Shown: piece by piece, positions 8,448 through 16,420 of the stretch | How positions within the stretch are numbered: the stretch's first letter is position 1 | Layout: each line of letters begins with the position of its first letter | NCBI GenBank assembly: GCA_023150845.1 | Contig: JAKLKD010000007.1 | Span: 1-64,000, forward strand | Length of the DNA: 64,000 nucleotides | DNA from: Myxococcota bacterium | GTDB lineage: Bacteria; Myxococcota_A; UBA796; CAJQPC01 | Reading direction: 5' to 3' | Notes under the pieces: model-generated | What the model was told of the DNA's origin: nothing | Seen by the model: only the letters and a program-made list of their open reading frames with translations | The model's database searches: none | Program-made: the position numbers and the translations under genes

Positions 8448-10301
8448 ATGACGGAACCTACGCTCGACGCCGGGTGGCCGTCTCGCCGCGCGGGCCTCGC
8501 CGCGGGCCTCTGGGCCGGGCTCGGCGTCGGCGTCGGGCAGGTCCTCGGTGCTACGGTCGTCGCCTTCTTGAGCTTGGGTCGCCTGTGGGGCCAAGGCAAC
8601 CTGCAGAAGAGCCTGTTGCCCCCGGGCCTCGTCGTCTGGACCTTGCTGGCGTCGGCCCTGGGCGGGCTGATCTTGGGCGGGCTTCTGGGGGAGCGCGCGG
8701 CCCGCCGCCCGAGCCTCGTGCTCGTGGGCTTGGGCCTGGGCTACGGCGCCGTGGCGGCGCTGGGCACCACCTTCATCCTGGTTCAGCTCAGCGTGGTGCT
8801 CCTGGGCGTGATCGTCGCCGCGTTGATCCTTCCGTTGGGCCGCCGCGCGCCTCGGCTCACCGCCGCCCTCGCCGCCGCGCCGATGGTGGCCTTGCTCCTC
8901 CCCCGGCCGATCCCCATCGCCCCGTTCGTGGCCGAGGCCCCGGCCTCCCCGGCGCCGAACGTGCTGTGGGTGGTCCTCGACACCGTGCGCGCCGACCACA
9001 CCGGCCCCGGCGGGTACGACCGCGCCACCACGCCCCGCCTCGCCGCCTTGGCCGCCGAAGGGGTGGTGTTTGAGCGCGCGTACAGCACGGCGGCCTGGAC
9101 CTTGCCCGCCCACGCCTCGATGTTCACCGGCCTGCTCCCCACCCGCCACGGCTGCCACGATCAGCGCTTGCGCCTGGGGGAGCAGATTCCTACGGTCGCC
9201 GAGCGGCTCGGCGAGGCGGGCTACATGACCGCGCTCGTGTCGTCGAACCCGTGGGTCGGCGCCGACACCGGCCTGGGCCGCGGCTTCGGGCACATCGTCG
9301 ATGCCTGGAGATGGCCGCTCAGCGCGTCGTTTTTGCCGGTCTCGGCCTTGCTGCGGCCTTGGCGCGGCGAAGACAAGGGCGCCCAGCTCGTGGCCCCGTC
9401 GGCGCGGCGTTGGCTGGACCAGCGCCCAGAGGATCGCCCGTTCTTTCTGGTCGTGAACCTGATGGAGGCCCACGACCCCTACCACGAGCTCGCCACGGAG
9501 CATCTCTGGCGCTTCACCGAAAAACCTCACGCCGTACAAAGCTCCCGGACGTACAGCCGCAAACTCAAGGCCCCGGGCTCTCTGCCCCAACCGAGCGCTG
9601 AAGAGGGCCGGGACCTGGTGGACCTCTACGACGCCGGGATCTACGCCGACGACGCCACCTTGGGCGCGCTCCTCGACGAGCTCGCCGCCCGAGGGCTCCT
9701 GGACAGCACCCTGGTGATCGTCACCGCCGACCACGGCGAGTCCCTGGGCGAGGACGGGCGCTGGGGCCACCAAGCCACCCCCGACGAGGAGGTGCTGCGG
9801 GTGCCCCTGGTGATGCGCCTGCCCGGCGCGCTCCCTGCGGGGGCCCAGGTGAGCGCGTCCGTCTCGGTGGTCGACCTGCTGCCGACCGTCCTTGATCTGC
9901 TCCCCGACGGGCTCGTCGCCCCCATCGACGACCTCGACGGCCGCTCGCTGTTGCCGCTCTTGGCCGAGGGTGAGCCGTGGCCGGTCTTCGCCCAGGTCTT
10001 CCCGCCCGGCTCGGCCCACGCCCAAGGCCACATCACGCTGTTGGGGTACGACCCGGCCACCTTCCAGTGGCGGGTGGTGATTCATGACGGCGACCGCCTC
10101 ACCCGGGGGCCCGACGGTGACGTCTTCGAGCGGCTCAGCGCCCCCGACGAGCCGCCGACCCTCGACGACGCCGCCCGGCGGGCGCGCCTTGGCGCCTTGC
10201 TCGACGCCCAGGCGGCCCAGGCGGTGACGCCGACGGGCCCCGCCGAGCCCCTCGACGCCGCCACCCGGGCGCGGCTGCGCGCCCTGGGCTACGCCGACTG
10301 A
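8448..10301 (+). CDS. Membrane-anchored sulfatase/alkaline-phosphatase superfamily hydrolase
   Basis: 617 residues. Four or five N-terminal membrane segments (about 17-150) are followed by a sulfatase-fold domain from about residue 170. Metal-ligand motifs are visible: LWVVLDTVRADH (Asp178) and VTADHGESLGE in the C-terminal half. The nucleophile position reads AYSTAAWTLPAHAS. There is no Cys/Ser-x-Pro-x-Arg formylglycine signature, so Thr218 is the probable nucleophile, as in lipid phosphoethanolamine transferases and LTA synthases of the same superfamily. It is therefore unlikely to be a classical sulfatase. Transferase or hydrolase activity on envelope phosphodiesters is a reasonable inference. 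It is divergent from the 6634-8397 membrane protein, and an RBS (ggagaagg) precedes the ATG. Confidence 0.88.
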   Translation: MTEPTLDAGWPSRRAGLAAGLWAGLGVGVGQVLGATVVAFLSLGRLWGQGNLQKSLLPPGLVVWTLLASALGGLILGGLLGERAARRPSLVLVGLGLGYGAVAALGTTFILVQLSVVLLGVIVAALILPLGRRAPRLTAALAAAPMVALLLPRPIPIAPFVAEAPASPAPNVLWVVLDTVRADHTGPGGYDRATTPRLAALAAEGVVFERAYSTAAWTLPAHASMFTGLLPTRHGCHDQRLRLGEQIPTVAERLGEAGYMTALVSSNPWVGADTGLGRGFGHIVDAWRWPLSASFLPVSALLRPWRGEDKGAQLVAPSARRWLDQRPEDRPFFLVVNLMEAHDPYHELATEHLWRFTEKPHAVQSSRTYSRKLKAPGSLPQPSAEEGRDLVDLYDAGIYADDATLGALLDELAARGLLDSTLVIVTADHGESLGEDGRWGHQATPDEEVLRVPLVMRLPGALPAGAQVSASVSVVDLLPTVLDLLPDGLVAPIDDLDGRSLLPLLAEGEPWPVFAQVFPPGSAHAQGHITLLGYDPATFQWRVVIHDGDRLTRGPDGDVFERLSAPDEPPTLDDAARRARLGALLDAQAAQAVTPTGPAEPLDAATRARLRALGYAD

Positions 10302-10318
10302 GCCGGGGAGGCCGACGT

Positions 10319-11122
10319 TCACGAGGCGTCGCCGATGGCGATGCCGAAGAAGGCGCCGCCCTTCGGGGCCGCGAAGGTCACCGACGGGAAGGCGTAGCCC
10401 TCGGCGGTGATGGTGTACTCCGCCTTCGGCGCGGCGGGGATGAGCCAGAGGCCCGGCCCCGAGGTCGCCGTGTTCCGCACGCCGCCCGTCGCGAAGAGGC
10501 CGTCGCTGGGGTCGCCGTCGGCGTAGTACACGTCGCAGCCCTGGCAGTTGATCTGGGCGCCGGGGATCGGCTGCTGGCTGGCGTCCCAGATGGCGCCGAA
10601 GGCGAAGCCCTCGACGGGGAGGTCCCCGGTGTAGCCCGCGGCGCTGAGCCCAGCCTCAAACCCGGCGAGGGTGGTGTTCGGCAGCGAGGCCGAGCGCACG
10701 TCGGTGACCGTCTGCCCGTCGGTGATGCTCTGGAACTCGAAGGGCAGCACCGGGGAGCCCGTGGGGTAGACCGTCGAGGCCGCGCCCTCACAGTCGCGCA
10801 CGACGACGACGGTGGGCAGCTCACGGACGGGCACGTCGGTGAGGGTGTAGGCGCCGCCCGCGCCGACGACCCCCTCGGCGACGACCTCCGCGGCGCCGCC
10901 GTCGAAGACCGCGGCGGGGTCTACGGCCTCGACGCAGAGGCCCTCCGGGGCGGGGGTCTGGTCGACGCCGAAGGTGATCGCGACGCCGTTGATGGTGTAG
11001 AGCGCCTCGGTCGCGCCGGAGTCGCCGCTCGCGGAGTCCGTGGCGTCGTCTTTGCCGTCGGCGCAGGCGACGCCGATGAGCGTGGTCACGACAAGAAGGG
11101 ATCGGGAGAGCTTGTCGGTCAT
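10319..11122 (-). CDS. Predicted lipoprotein with beta-sandwich-like repeats
   Basis: 267 residues from the ATG at 11122, which has GAGGACG just upstream; the frame stays open further upstream but without a sensible N-terminus. The N-terminus is a lipoprotein signal (hydrophobic stretch ending LIGVAC, Cys about residue 19), then a short acidic Ser/Asp linker. The body is rich in beta-type sequence resembling carboxypeptidase-regulatory or Ig-like folds (GAGGAYTLTDVPV and similar). No enzymatic motif is visible. It points tail-to-tail at the sulfatase gene with 17 bp between. Function is not recognised. Confidence 0.8.
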   Translation of the reverse strand: MTDKLSRSLLVVTTLIGVACADGKDDATDSASGDSGATEALYTINGVAITFGVDQTPAPEGLCVEAVDPAAVFDGGAAEVVAEGVVGAGGAYTLTDVPVRELPTVVVVRDCEGAASTVYPTGSPVLPFEFQSITDGQTVTDVRSASLPNTTLAGFEAGLSAAGYTGDLPVEGFAFGAIWDASQQPIPGAQINCQGCDVYYADGDPSDGLFATGGVRNTATSGPGLWLIPAAPKAEYTITAEGYAFPSVTFAAPKGGAFFGIAIGDAS

Positions 11123-11252
11123 GATCGTCCTCGATGATTTGAACGCCCACTTCATCGTGAGCGGGACAAAAAAACCACAGAATGAGGGCGGTCGCCACGC
11201 CGTTCGTCGGCCAAGGGCGCCTCTCACCGAGTCAATCCGCCGGTGGGGAAGC

Positions 11253-11735
11253 TCAGGCTTGCTTGGCGCGGCGGGGGTCTTGTGGCCCGTCTACGATCTG
11301 GACCCCGACGCCGTGGGCCTTGAGGTACTCCACGCCGTTCTCGCCGAGGTAGCCCCCGCCGACGACGAGCACCCGGGTGATGCCCGCGTGGTGCAGGAGC
11401 TTCGCGCAGAGCACGCAGGGCTCCCCGGTGACGATGAGCCAGGCGCCGCGGGTGGAAACGCCGTTCGCCGCGGCGTTGCAGATGACGTTCATCTCCGCGT
11501 GGTGGCAGCCCAGCTCCATCCGGGTGCCCGAGGGCACGTTGAGCTCGTCTCGCAGGCAGCGGTCGCCGCCGCAGAGCTGGCCGCCGCCCCGGGGGCCGCC
11601 GTTGTAGCCGTCCATGAGCACGACGTTCCGCTCCGGGTCGAGGAGCAAGGCGCCGAAGGTGCGGCGGGTGCAGCTGCTCGCCTTGGCCAAGGCCAGGCAT
11701 TGCTCGACGCGGATGTTGATGTGCTTCTCTTTCAT
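11253..11735 (-). CDS. Deoxycytidylate (dCMP) deaminase family protein
   Basis: 160 residues from the ATG at 11735 (MKEKHINIR). Zinc-dependent cytidine/deoxycytidylate deaminase motifs are clear: HAEMN (zinc His and the proton-shuttle Glu) and PCVLCAK (two zinc Cys). An extra Cys cluster (QLCGGDRCLRDE) matches the insertion found in dCMP deaminases and ComE operon protein 2 relatives. The family converts dCMP to dUMP and so feeds thymidylate synthesis. An alternative ATG at 11780 would add 15 residues and would overlap by ATGA the stop of a short upstream frame, but the shorter start fits the family better. The next gene downstream is the lipoprotein at 11122, 130 bp away. Confidence 0.9.
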   Translation of the reverse strand: MKEKHINIRVEQCLALAKASSCTRRTFGALLLDPERNVVLMDGYNGGPRGGGQLCGGDRCLRDELNVPSGTRMELGCHHAEMNVICNAAANGVSTRGAWLIVTGEPCVLCAKLLHHAGITRVLVVGGGYLGENGVEYLKAHGVGVQIVDGPQDPRRAKQA

Positions 11736-11998
11736 GCCCGCGCCATAACGTGACCACAGGATCTTCGCCCCGCGTGTCATGGCCCGGCGCGCGCGTCGCT
11801 CAAGATCTCTTCGCCGGAAGATGACGATGCTTTTGGTTGTAATTTCAGCTTCTTGTGAACTGCTTCAACCCAGCCCTTGATCTGCGGCCCACCAGTCGTC
11901 GCGAATGTTGTTACTTTGCGCTTATGGCCCCCAACCCTACGTCCCCAGACTCGGCGCGCTTGGACGCCGTCGTCGCTCCTTGACGGAGGCGCGCGAGA

Positions 11999-13114
11999 AT
12001 GCGCTATTCGCCTTGTTTTGGTGTCGAGCTCGGCGTCTCTACGACGGCGATCGGCCACGTCCGGAACGGTGTCCCTGAGCTGATCCAGATCGACGAAGAG
12101 GAGCTTGTCCCCTCGGCGATCTGCTTCACCCCGGATGAGGACGTCTTCATCGGCCACGCCGCCTTGTCCCAGGTCGGCACCGCGCTGGAGCATACGGTCT
12201 TGGGGCCCTGCCGCCGCTTGGGCATGGGCCGCGGCTTCGCGCTTGGCCAGCGTGAGGTGAGCGCCGAGCACCTCTGCGCGCTCCAGCTCATCCACCTCCT
12301 CGACGGCGCGGCCGCGGCCTGCGGTCGCCGCCCGGAGCGTGTTGTCATCGCCGTCCCCAGCCACCTCGGCGACGCCGGGCGCCGGGCTGTCACCCGCGCG
12401 GCGACCCTCGCGAAGGTCGAGGCCGTCGAGATCCTCGACATGGCCACGGCGGTCGCCCTCTCCTTGGGCCGCGACCGCTGGCGCCACATGCTCGTCGTCG
12501 AGCTTGGCGTCGGTGAGGTCGGCGTGAGCGCCCTCGTCCGTGAAGGCCCGGATCTCCACACCCTGGCCACCTGGGGCGCCGATCAGCTCCAAGACGAGCC
12601 GATGGAGGCCCTCTGGGCCGCCCAGCTCACCGACGCCTTGGCCCGCTCCCGCCCGGCCCTGCACAAGACCCTGCTCGCCGACCGCCGCGACCGCGTGCGC
12701 CTCGCCGTCGAGATGGCCCGGGTGCAGCTCGTCGACGCCGCCCAGGTCTCCTTCTCTTTGCCCCTGATGGTGGAGGGCGAGCACGGCGGGGAGCGCCTCG
12801 ACCTGCGCCTGCGCCAGGACGACCTCCACGAGCTGCTCCACCCCGTGCTCTCCCGCGCCTACGAGGGCATCGACGGCGTGCTGCGCCAGGCGGACCTCCG
12901 TGTTGATCAGCTCGACGGCATCGTGCTCGTCGGCAACCTCGCCCTGCTCCCGCAGGTGCGGACCTCACTTCGTGCGTCTTTTGGCCTCGAGGGCCGGCAT
13001 GTCGTCGCGCCCCAGCGAGCCGCCGCCCTCGGGGCCACAATTCGCGCCGCCGTCGCCGACCTCGGCCTCGAGCTCTTCCGCCGCCCCTTGCCCTACGCCC
13101 GCGCCCAGCTCTGA
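11999..13114 (+). CDS. Hsp70/actin-fold ATPase-like protein without substrate-binding domain
   Basis: 371 residues, about the size of the Hsp70 nucleotide-binding domain alone. The actin-fold layout is visible: phosphate-1 loop GVELGVSTTA near residue 8-17, a VVIAVPSHLGDAGRRAV segment like the DnaK VPAYF region near 115, phosphate-2 loop VVELGVGEVGVSAL near 165, and adenosine motif IVLVGNLALLPQVRTSL near 315. Both phosphate loops have Glu where DnaK has the Mg-coordinating Asp (VELG instead of DLG), and the second lacks the GGGT glycines. ATP binding may therefore be weakened or altered. There is no peptide-binding domain or J-protein gene nearby. Role unknown. Confidence 0.83.
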   Translation: MRYSPCFGVELGVSTTAIGHVRNGVPELIQIDEEELVPSAICFTPDEDVFIGHAALSQVGTALEHTVLGPCRRLGMGRGFALGQREVSAEHLCALQLIHLLDGAAAACGRRPERVVIAVPSHLGDAGRRAVTRAATLAKVEAVEILDMATAVALSLGRDRWRHMLVVELGVGEVGVSALVREGPDLHTLATWGADQLQDEPMEALWAAQLTDALARSRPALHKTLLADRRDRVRLAVEMARVQLVDAAQVSFSLPLMVEGEHGGERLDLRLRQDDLHELLHPVLSRAYEGIDGVLRQADLRVDQLDGIVLVGNLALLPQVRTSLRASFGLEGRHVVAPQRAAALGATIRAAVADLGLELFRRPLPYARAQL

Positions 13115-13141
13115 GGCGCCGGGCGAGGGTCCATAGGCGTT

Positions 13142-13161
13142 GGCCGCCGCTCGGGGCGGCC
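13142..13161 (+). terminator. GC-rich hairpin after the Hsp70-like gene
   Basis: A perfect 7-bp stem (GGCCGCC / GGCGGCC) with a 6-nt loop lies 28 bp after the stop codon at 13114. It has no T-tract, so it may slow rather than end transcription. Confidence 0.35.
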
Positions 13162-13264
13162 GCTGGCGGAGCCGCGCGTGCTTCTGGGGGTCGCCTCGAA
13201 TAGGCTCGGCGCTCGTGGCGTCGTCGGCGCGGTCCCGCTGCTTCGCCTCGCTCTGGAGGAACCC

Positions 13265-14134
13265 ATGATGACGATGAGCCTGCTCCTTCTCACGCTCTCC
13301 CCCGCCTCCGCCGCCGAGTCGGCCACCTTTGAGCCGCTCCCCACCTTGGAGCGTTGGGTGCTGAGCGAAGGGATCGCCGCCGAGGCCGCCGGGAGGACCG
13401 CCGGGGGCAACAAGAACAAGAAGACCGGCGGCAAGAACAACAGCGGCCTTGAGGTGCCCCCGGGCCCGCAGATCCCCGGCTGGCGCACCGAGTACTACAT
13501 CCAGCCCGGCGCTGGGGTGCGGCTCTACCAGAACGGCTCGGGCGAGACGAAGACCCTGGCCACCTTAGGCGGCGAGGCCGGGCTCAGCTACCGCCAGAAG
13601 GGCAAGGGCCTGCCCAAGATGGTCGGCCGCACCCGGGTCAGCGGCGAGATCATGGCCACCGGGGATCTCGACAAGGGCCTCGACCTGCGCGTCGGCAGCT
13701 TCATGGGCCCGCAGTGGGAGCGCCTCGGCCTGCAGGTCGGCCCGGACCTCTTCTACAACCAGTGGACCTTCGGCTCCCAGGTGCTCGACCCCTCCGTCGG
13801 CGTCGAGGTGCCCGCCGTCGCCACGATGAGCGGCGAGCGCCTCACGGCCTTCGCGGGGGTGTCCCCGGCCTACCTCATGAACGAGGATCGCCGCGTGGAC
13901 TGGGACAAGGAGGAGCTCCCCGGCTTCGGCCACGAGTTCACCTACATGGGCGGCCTCACCGGGCGCTTCAACGGCCTCAAGCTCAGCGCCCAGGTGCAGT
14001 ACCGCATCACCGCCGCCGGGCCGATCCCGAGCTTCTCGGTGAACGCCGGGGCCAACGGCGAGGGCATCCAGCAGATCCTGGAGATCTTCGGCGTAGGCAG
14101 CGGCGGCTCCTCCGGGGGCGGCTCCCGGCGCTGA
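13265..14134 (+). CDS. Secreted, probably outer-membrane beta-barrel protein
   Basis: 289 residues. The ATG at 13265 is chosen because it directly opens a signal peptide (MMTMSLLLLTLSPASAA) and is preceded by ctggagga. After the signal comes a Gly/Asn/Lys-rich linker (about 45-65). Then follow alternating polar/hydrophobic strands with aromatic girdle residues typical of outer-membrane barrels, and a Gly/Ser-rich tail ending GGGSRR. No enzyme motif is seen. The gene ends 86 bp before the TetR regulator at 14221, and the operator repeats lie in that gap. It is not clear whether it belongs to the exporter system. Confidence 0.75.
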   Translation: MMTMSLLLLTLSPASAAESATFEPLPTLERWVLSEGIAAEAAGRTAGGNKNKKTGGKNNSGLEVPPGPQIPGWRTEYYIQPGAGVRLYQNGSGETKTLATLGGEAGLSYRQKGKGLPKMVGRTRVSGEIMATGDLDKGLDLRVGSFMGPQWERLGLQVGPDLFYNQWTFGSQVLDPSVGVEVPAVATMSGERLTAFAGVSPAYLMNEDRRVDWDKEELPGFGHEFTYMGGLTGRFNGLKLSAQVQYRITAAGPIPSFSVNAGANGEGIQQILEIFGVGSGGSSGGGSRR

Positions 14135-14140
14135 GCATTC

Positions 14141-14182
14141 TTGACTGAAAGTTTTTGACTGGTCATTATTGACTGGTCAGAA
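14141..14182. promoter_or_regulatory. Three 14-bp direct repeats, probable TetR operator
   Basis: The sequence TTGACTg, then TTGACTGGTCA, then TTGACTGGTCA begins at 14141, 14155 and 14169, an exact 14-bp period. In the two complete copies the core TGACTGGTCA is an inverted repeat (TGAC-TG-GTCA), the form TetR dimers recognise. The first copy is half-conserved. The block lies immediately upstream of the TetR gene at 14221 and overlaps its -35 hexamer, which predicts autorepression. Confidence 0.6.
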
Positions 14183-14197
14183 ACATCGGGTCATACT
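14169..14197 (+). promoter_or_regulatory. Promoter of the tetR-ABC exporter operon
   Basis: A -35 TTGACT (14169-14174, 5/6 match) is followed by a 17-bp spacer and a -10 CATACT (14192-14197, 4/6 match). It overlaps the operator repeats and lies 24 bp before the regulator's ATG. Confidence 0.55.
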
Positions 14198-14220
14198 CAC
14201 GGTGTTCCCAAGGAGCGCCG

Positions 14221-14871
14221 ATGAGCCCACGCCGCCGTGATGACGCTGACCACCCCCCTGACGAGGGCCGCCGCGCGCGGCTCCTCCGCGCCGCGACGGA
14301 CCAGCTCCGCGCCGTCGGCGCCAGACGCCTCTCCATCGAGGAGGTCGCCGCCGAGGCCGGGGTCTCCAAAGGCGCGGTCTACCTGGAGTTCCCCAGCAAG
14401 ACCGCGCTCGTCGAGGCCGCCATCGACGCCCTGCTCGTGGAGGCTGGGTCCCGCTACGCCGCGCGGATGGCCCAGACCCCGTCCCCCCGGGAGCGCCTGA
14501 TCGACACCTTACGGTTTGTGTGGGAGGAGGCCGAGCGGGAGCCCCTCTTCGCGACCTTGCTCCGGGAGGAGCACGAGGAGGGCACCCTGCGGGCGATGGC
14601 GGCGGGGCGTGAGGCCCAGGCCGACGCGGAGATCGCGGGCCTGCGGGCCTTGGCCCAGGCGGGCATCGAGGCCGGGGAGCTGCGCCCAGACCTCGACGTC
14701 GAGGCCTTGCCCTTCGTGATCTCCCTGATGCGCTCTCTGTTCTTCAACGCCGAGCACGCCACCGGGGGCCGCATGAGCCGCGCCCGGGTGCTCGACGCCG
14801 CGCTCACCATCTTCGCCGCCGGCCTCTCCGCCGTGCCAGGTGATCCCACCCAGACGCGAGGTGCGCCATGA
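14221..14871 (+). CDS. TetR-family transcriptional regulator
   Basis: 216 residues. The N-terminal helix-turn-helix reads LSIEEVAAEAGVSKGAVYLEFPSK, about residues 38-61, a canonical TetR DNA-binding region. The C-terminal helical domain is ligand-binding and not further classifiable. The stop overlaps the start of the ABC ATPase gene (ATGA at 14868), so regulator and exporter are translated as one operon. The operator-like repeats at 14141-14182 overlap the promoter, suggesting that it represses itself and the exporter until an effector binds. An RBS (aaggagcgccg) precedes the ATG. Confidence 0.95.
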   Translation: MSPRRRDDADHPPDEGRRARLLRAATDQLRAVGARRLSIEEVAAEAGVSKGAVYLEFPSKTALVEAAIDALLVEAGSRYAARMAQTPSPRERLIDTLRFVWEEAEREPLFATLLREEHEEGTLRAMAAGREAQADAEIAGLRALAQAGIEAGELRPDLDVEALPFVISLMRSLFFNAEHATGGRMSRARVLDAALTIFAAGLSAVPGDPTQTRGAP

Positions 14872-15605
14872 CGCCGATCTTGTCCATCGAGGGGCTGAGC
14901 AAACATTATGGGGCGGTGGTGGCCCTCGACGGCGTCACGTTCTCGGTGAACCCCGGCGAGATCTTCGGGTTCATGGGGCACAACGGCGCGGGCAAGACGA
15001 CGGCCCTGCGGGTGCTGCTCGGCCTCACGCCGCCCACCTCGGGCCGGGTGACCGTGATGGGTCTCGACCCCACCCAGGACCCCCTCGGCGTGCGCTCCCA
15101 GCTCGGCTTCTTGCCCGCGAGCTACGCCTTGCCCCGGGAGATGACCGCCCGGAGCTTTCTGTGCTACGTCGGCGCGATGTTCTCGATGCCCCGGGCCGAG
15201 GCCGAGGCCCGGGCTGAGGCGCTCATCACCGAGCTTGGCCTCTCGAGCTTCGCCGATCGCCGCCTCGGCGGCCTCTCGACGGGCATGGCCCAGAAGGTCG
15301 GCTTCGCCCAGGCGCTCGTGAACCGCCCCAAGCTCCTCTTGCTCGACGAGCCCACCTCGGGCCTCGACCCCTTGGGCCGCCACGACCTCTTGGAGTCCCT
15401 GCGCCAGCTCGCCGAGACCCAAGGCACGACGACGATGTTCTCAAGCCACATCCTCTCCGACGTGCAGACCCTCTGCCGCCGCGTGGCCATCTTACACAAA
15501 GGGCGCCTGGTCGCCTTCGGTGAGGCCGAGGCGCTCAAGGCCGAGCACGGCGTCGCCGACATGGACGCGCTCTACCTCGCCTTGGCCCGCCGGGAGCGGC
15601 GATGA
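14868..15605 (+). CDS. ABC transporter ATP-binding protein (ABC-2 exporter type)
   Basis: 245 residues with all the motifs of an active ABC ATPase: Walker A GHNGAGKTTAL, signature LSTGMAQKV, Walker B LLLLDEPTSGLDP and switch-histidine SSHILSD. The signature has T-G-M in place of the usual G-G-Q, as in many drug- or antibiotic-exporter ATPases. It powers the two permeases encoded directly downstream. It is joined by ATGA overlaps to the TetR gene upstream and the first permease downstream. The substrate is unknown; family precedent suggests a toxic small molecule, lipid or nuclease maturation substrate (Nos/Gld type). Confidence 0.95.
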   Translation: MTPILSIEGLSKHYGAVVALDGVTFSVNPGEIFGFMGHNGAGKTTALRVLLGLTPPTSGRVTVMGLDPTQDPLGVRSQLGFLPASYALPREMTARSFLCYVGAMFSMPRAEAEARAEALITELGLSSFADRRLGGLSTGMAQKVGFAQALVNRPKLLLLDEPTSGLDPLGRHDLLESLRQLAETQGTTTMFSSHILSDVQTLCRRVAILHKGRLVAFGEAEALKAEHGVADMDALYLALARRERR

Positions 15606-16420
15606 GCCCCGCCGCCAGCGCCGTCACGGCCGCCGTCTCAAACGCCGTCACCAACCCCGCGCTGTGGTGGATGGAGCTCGGCCGCCGCCTGGGCGAACGA
15701 AAGTCGAAGGGCCTCGCGGCGCTCTACCTCGGCGCGCTCCTCGCCGCGCCTAAGCTCCTGGAGAAGCCGCCGCCGCACCTGCTCGCCGCCGCCCAGAGCT
15801 GGTTCGGCGGGGACGACCCCTTCGCGCTGTTTATGTACGTCTGGACCGACCTCGCGATGAACAAGCTCGCCGTGGTCACGGGGATCGCCCTGGGGGCCGG
15901 GGTGCTCGTCGAGGAGCGCGCTGACCGCTCCTTGGTGCTCTCCTTGAGCAAACCCATCACCCCGGCGGGGCTCTACGCCCTGCGGACGGGCTCGGCGGTG
16001 GCCGTCGCCGCCGGTCTGTATCTCATCACCCAGCTCGCCGGGCTCGGGCTGTTCGCCGCCCAGATCGACGGGTTCCGCCCCGGGGCGTTCTGGCTCTCGG
16101 GCATGGTGCACGTCTGGGCGCCGATCTTCGCCACGACCCTGAGCGCCTTGTGCGCCGTGGCCATCGGGCGGCAGCTCGGCGCGGCCTTGGTGAGCGTGCT
16201 CGTGCTCTTCTCCCTCGTCGGCGGGGCCTTCTTGGGGGTCTACAACCCGGCCTGGGCGGGGGCGCTCGCGTTTAACCCCTTCACCCAGGCCGTCGCAGGG
16301 GTGACCCACCTCGGCGACCAGTCCTTCGCCACGCTCGCGCCGCCGGTCGTGGGCCTGCTCGTTCTGAACCTCGTCCTCGTCGCCGTCGGCGCGCGCCTCG
16401 CCCGGAGGGTAGAGCCATGA
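15602..16420 (+). CDS. ABC-2 type permease
   Basis: 272 residues with about six hydrophobic membrane segments separated by short loops. The conserved region VEERADRSLVLSLSKPITPAGLY, about 100-122, is the cytoplasmic segment typical of ABC-2 permeases (DRxxxxxxxLSKPI). It overlaps the ATPase gene by ATGA (15602-15605) and the second permease by ATGA (16417-16420). It is expected to form the membrane half of the exporter together with the next protein. Confidence 0.92.
   Translation: MSPAASAVTAAVSNAVTNPALWWMELGRRLGERKSKGLAALYLGALLAAPKLLEKPPPHLLAAAQSWFGGDDPFALFMYVWTDLAMNKLAVVTGIALGAGVLVEERADRSLVLSLSKPITPAGLYALRTGSAVAVAAGLYLITQLAGLGLFAAQIDGFRPGAFWLSGMVHVWAPIFATTLSALCAVAIGRQLGAALVSVLVLFSLVGGAFLGVYNPAWAGALAFNPFTQAVAGVTHLGDQSFATLAPPVVGLLVLNLVLVAVGARLARRVEP

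Noticed and set aside
11160-11180. T7 tract on the reverse strand as a rho-independent terminator of the deaminase gene
   Set aside because: Only a weak 4-bp stem lies upstream of the tract; evidence is too thin to annotate.
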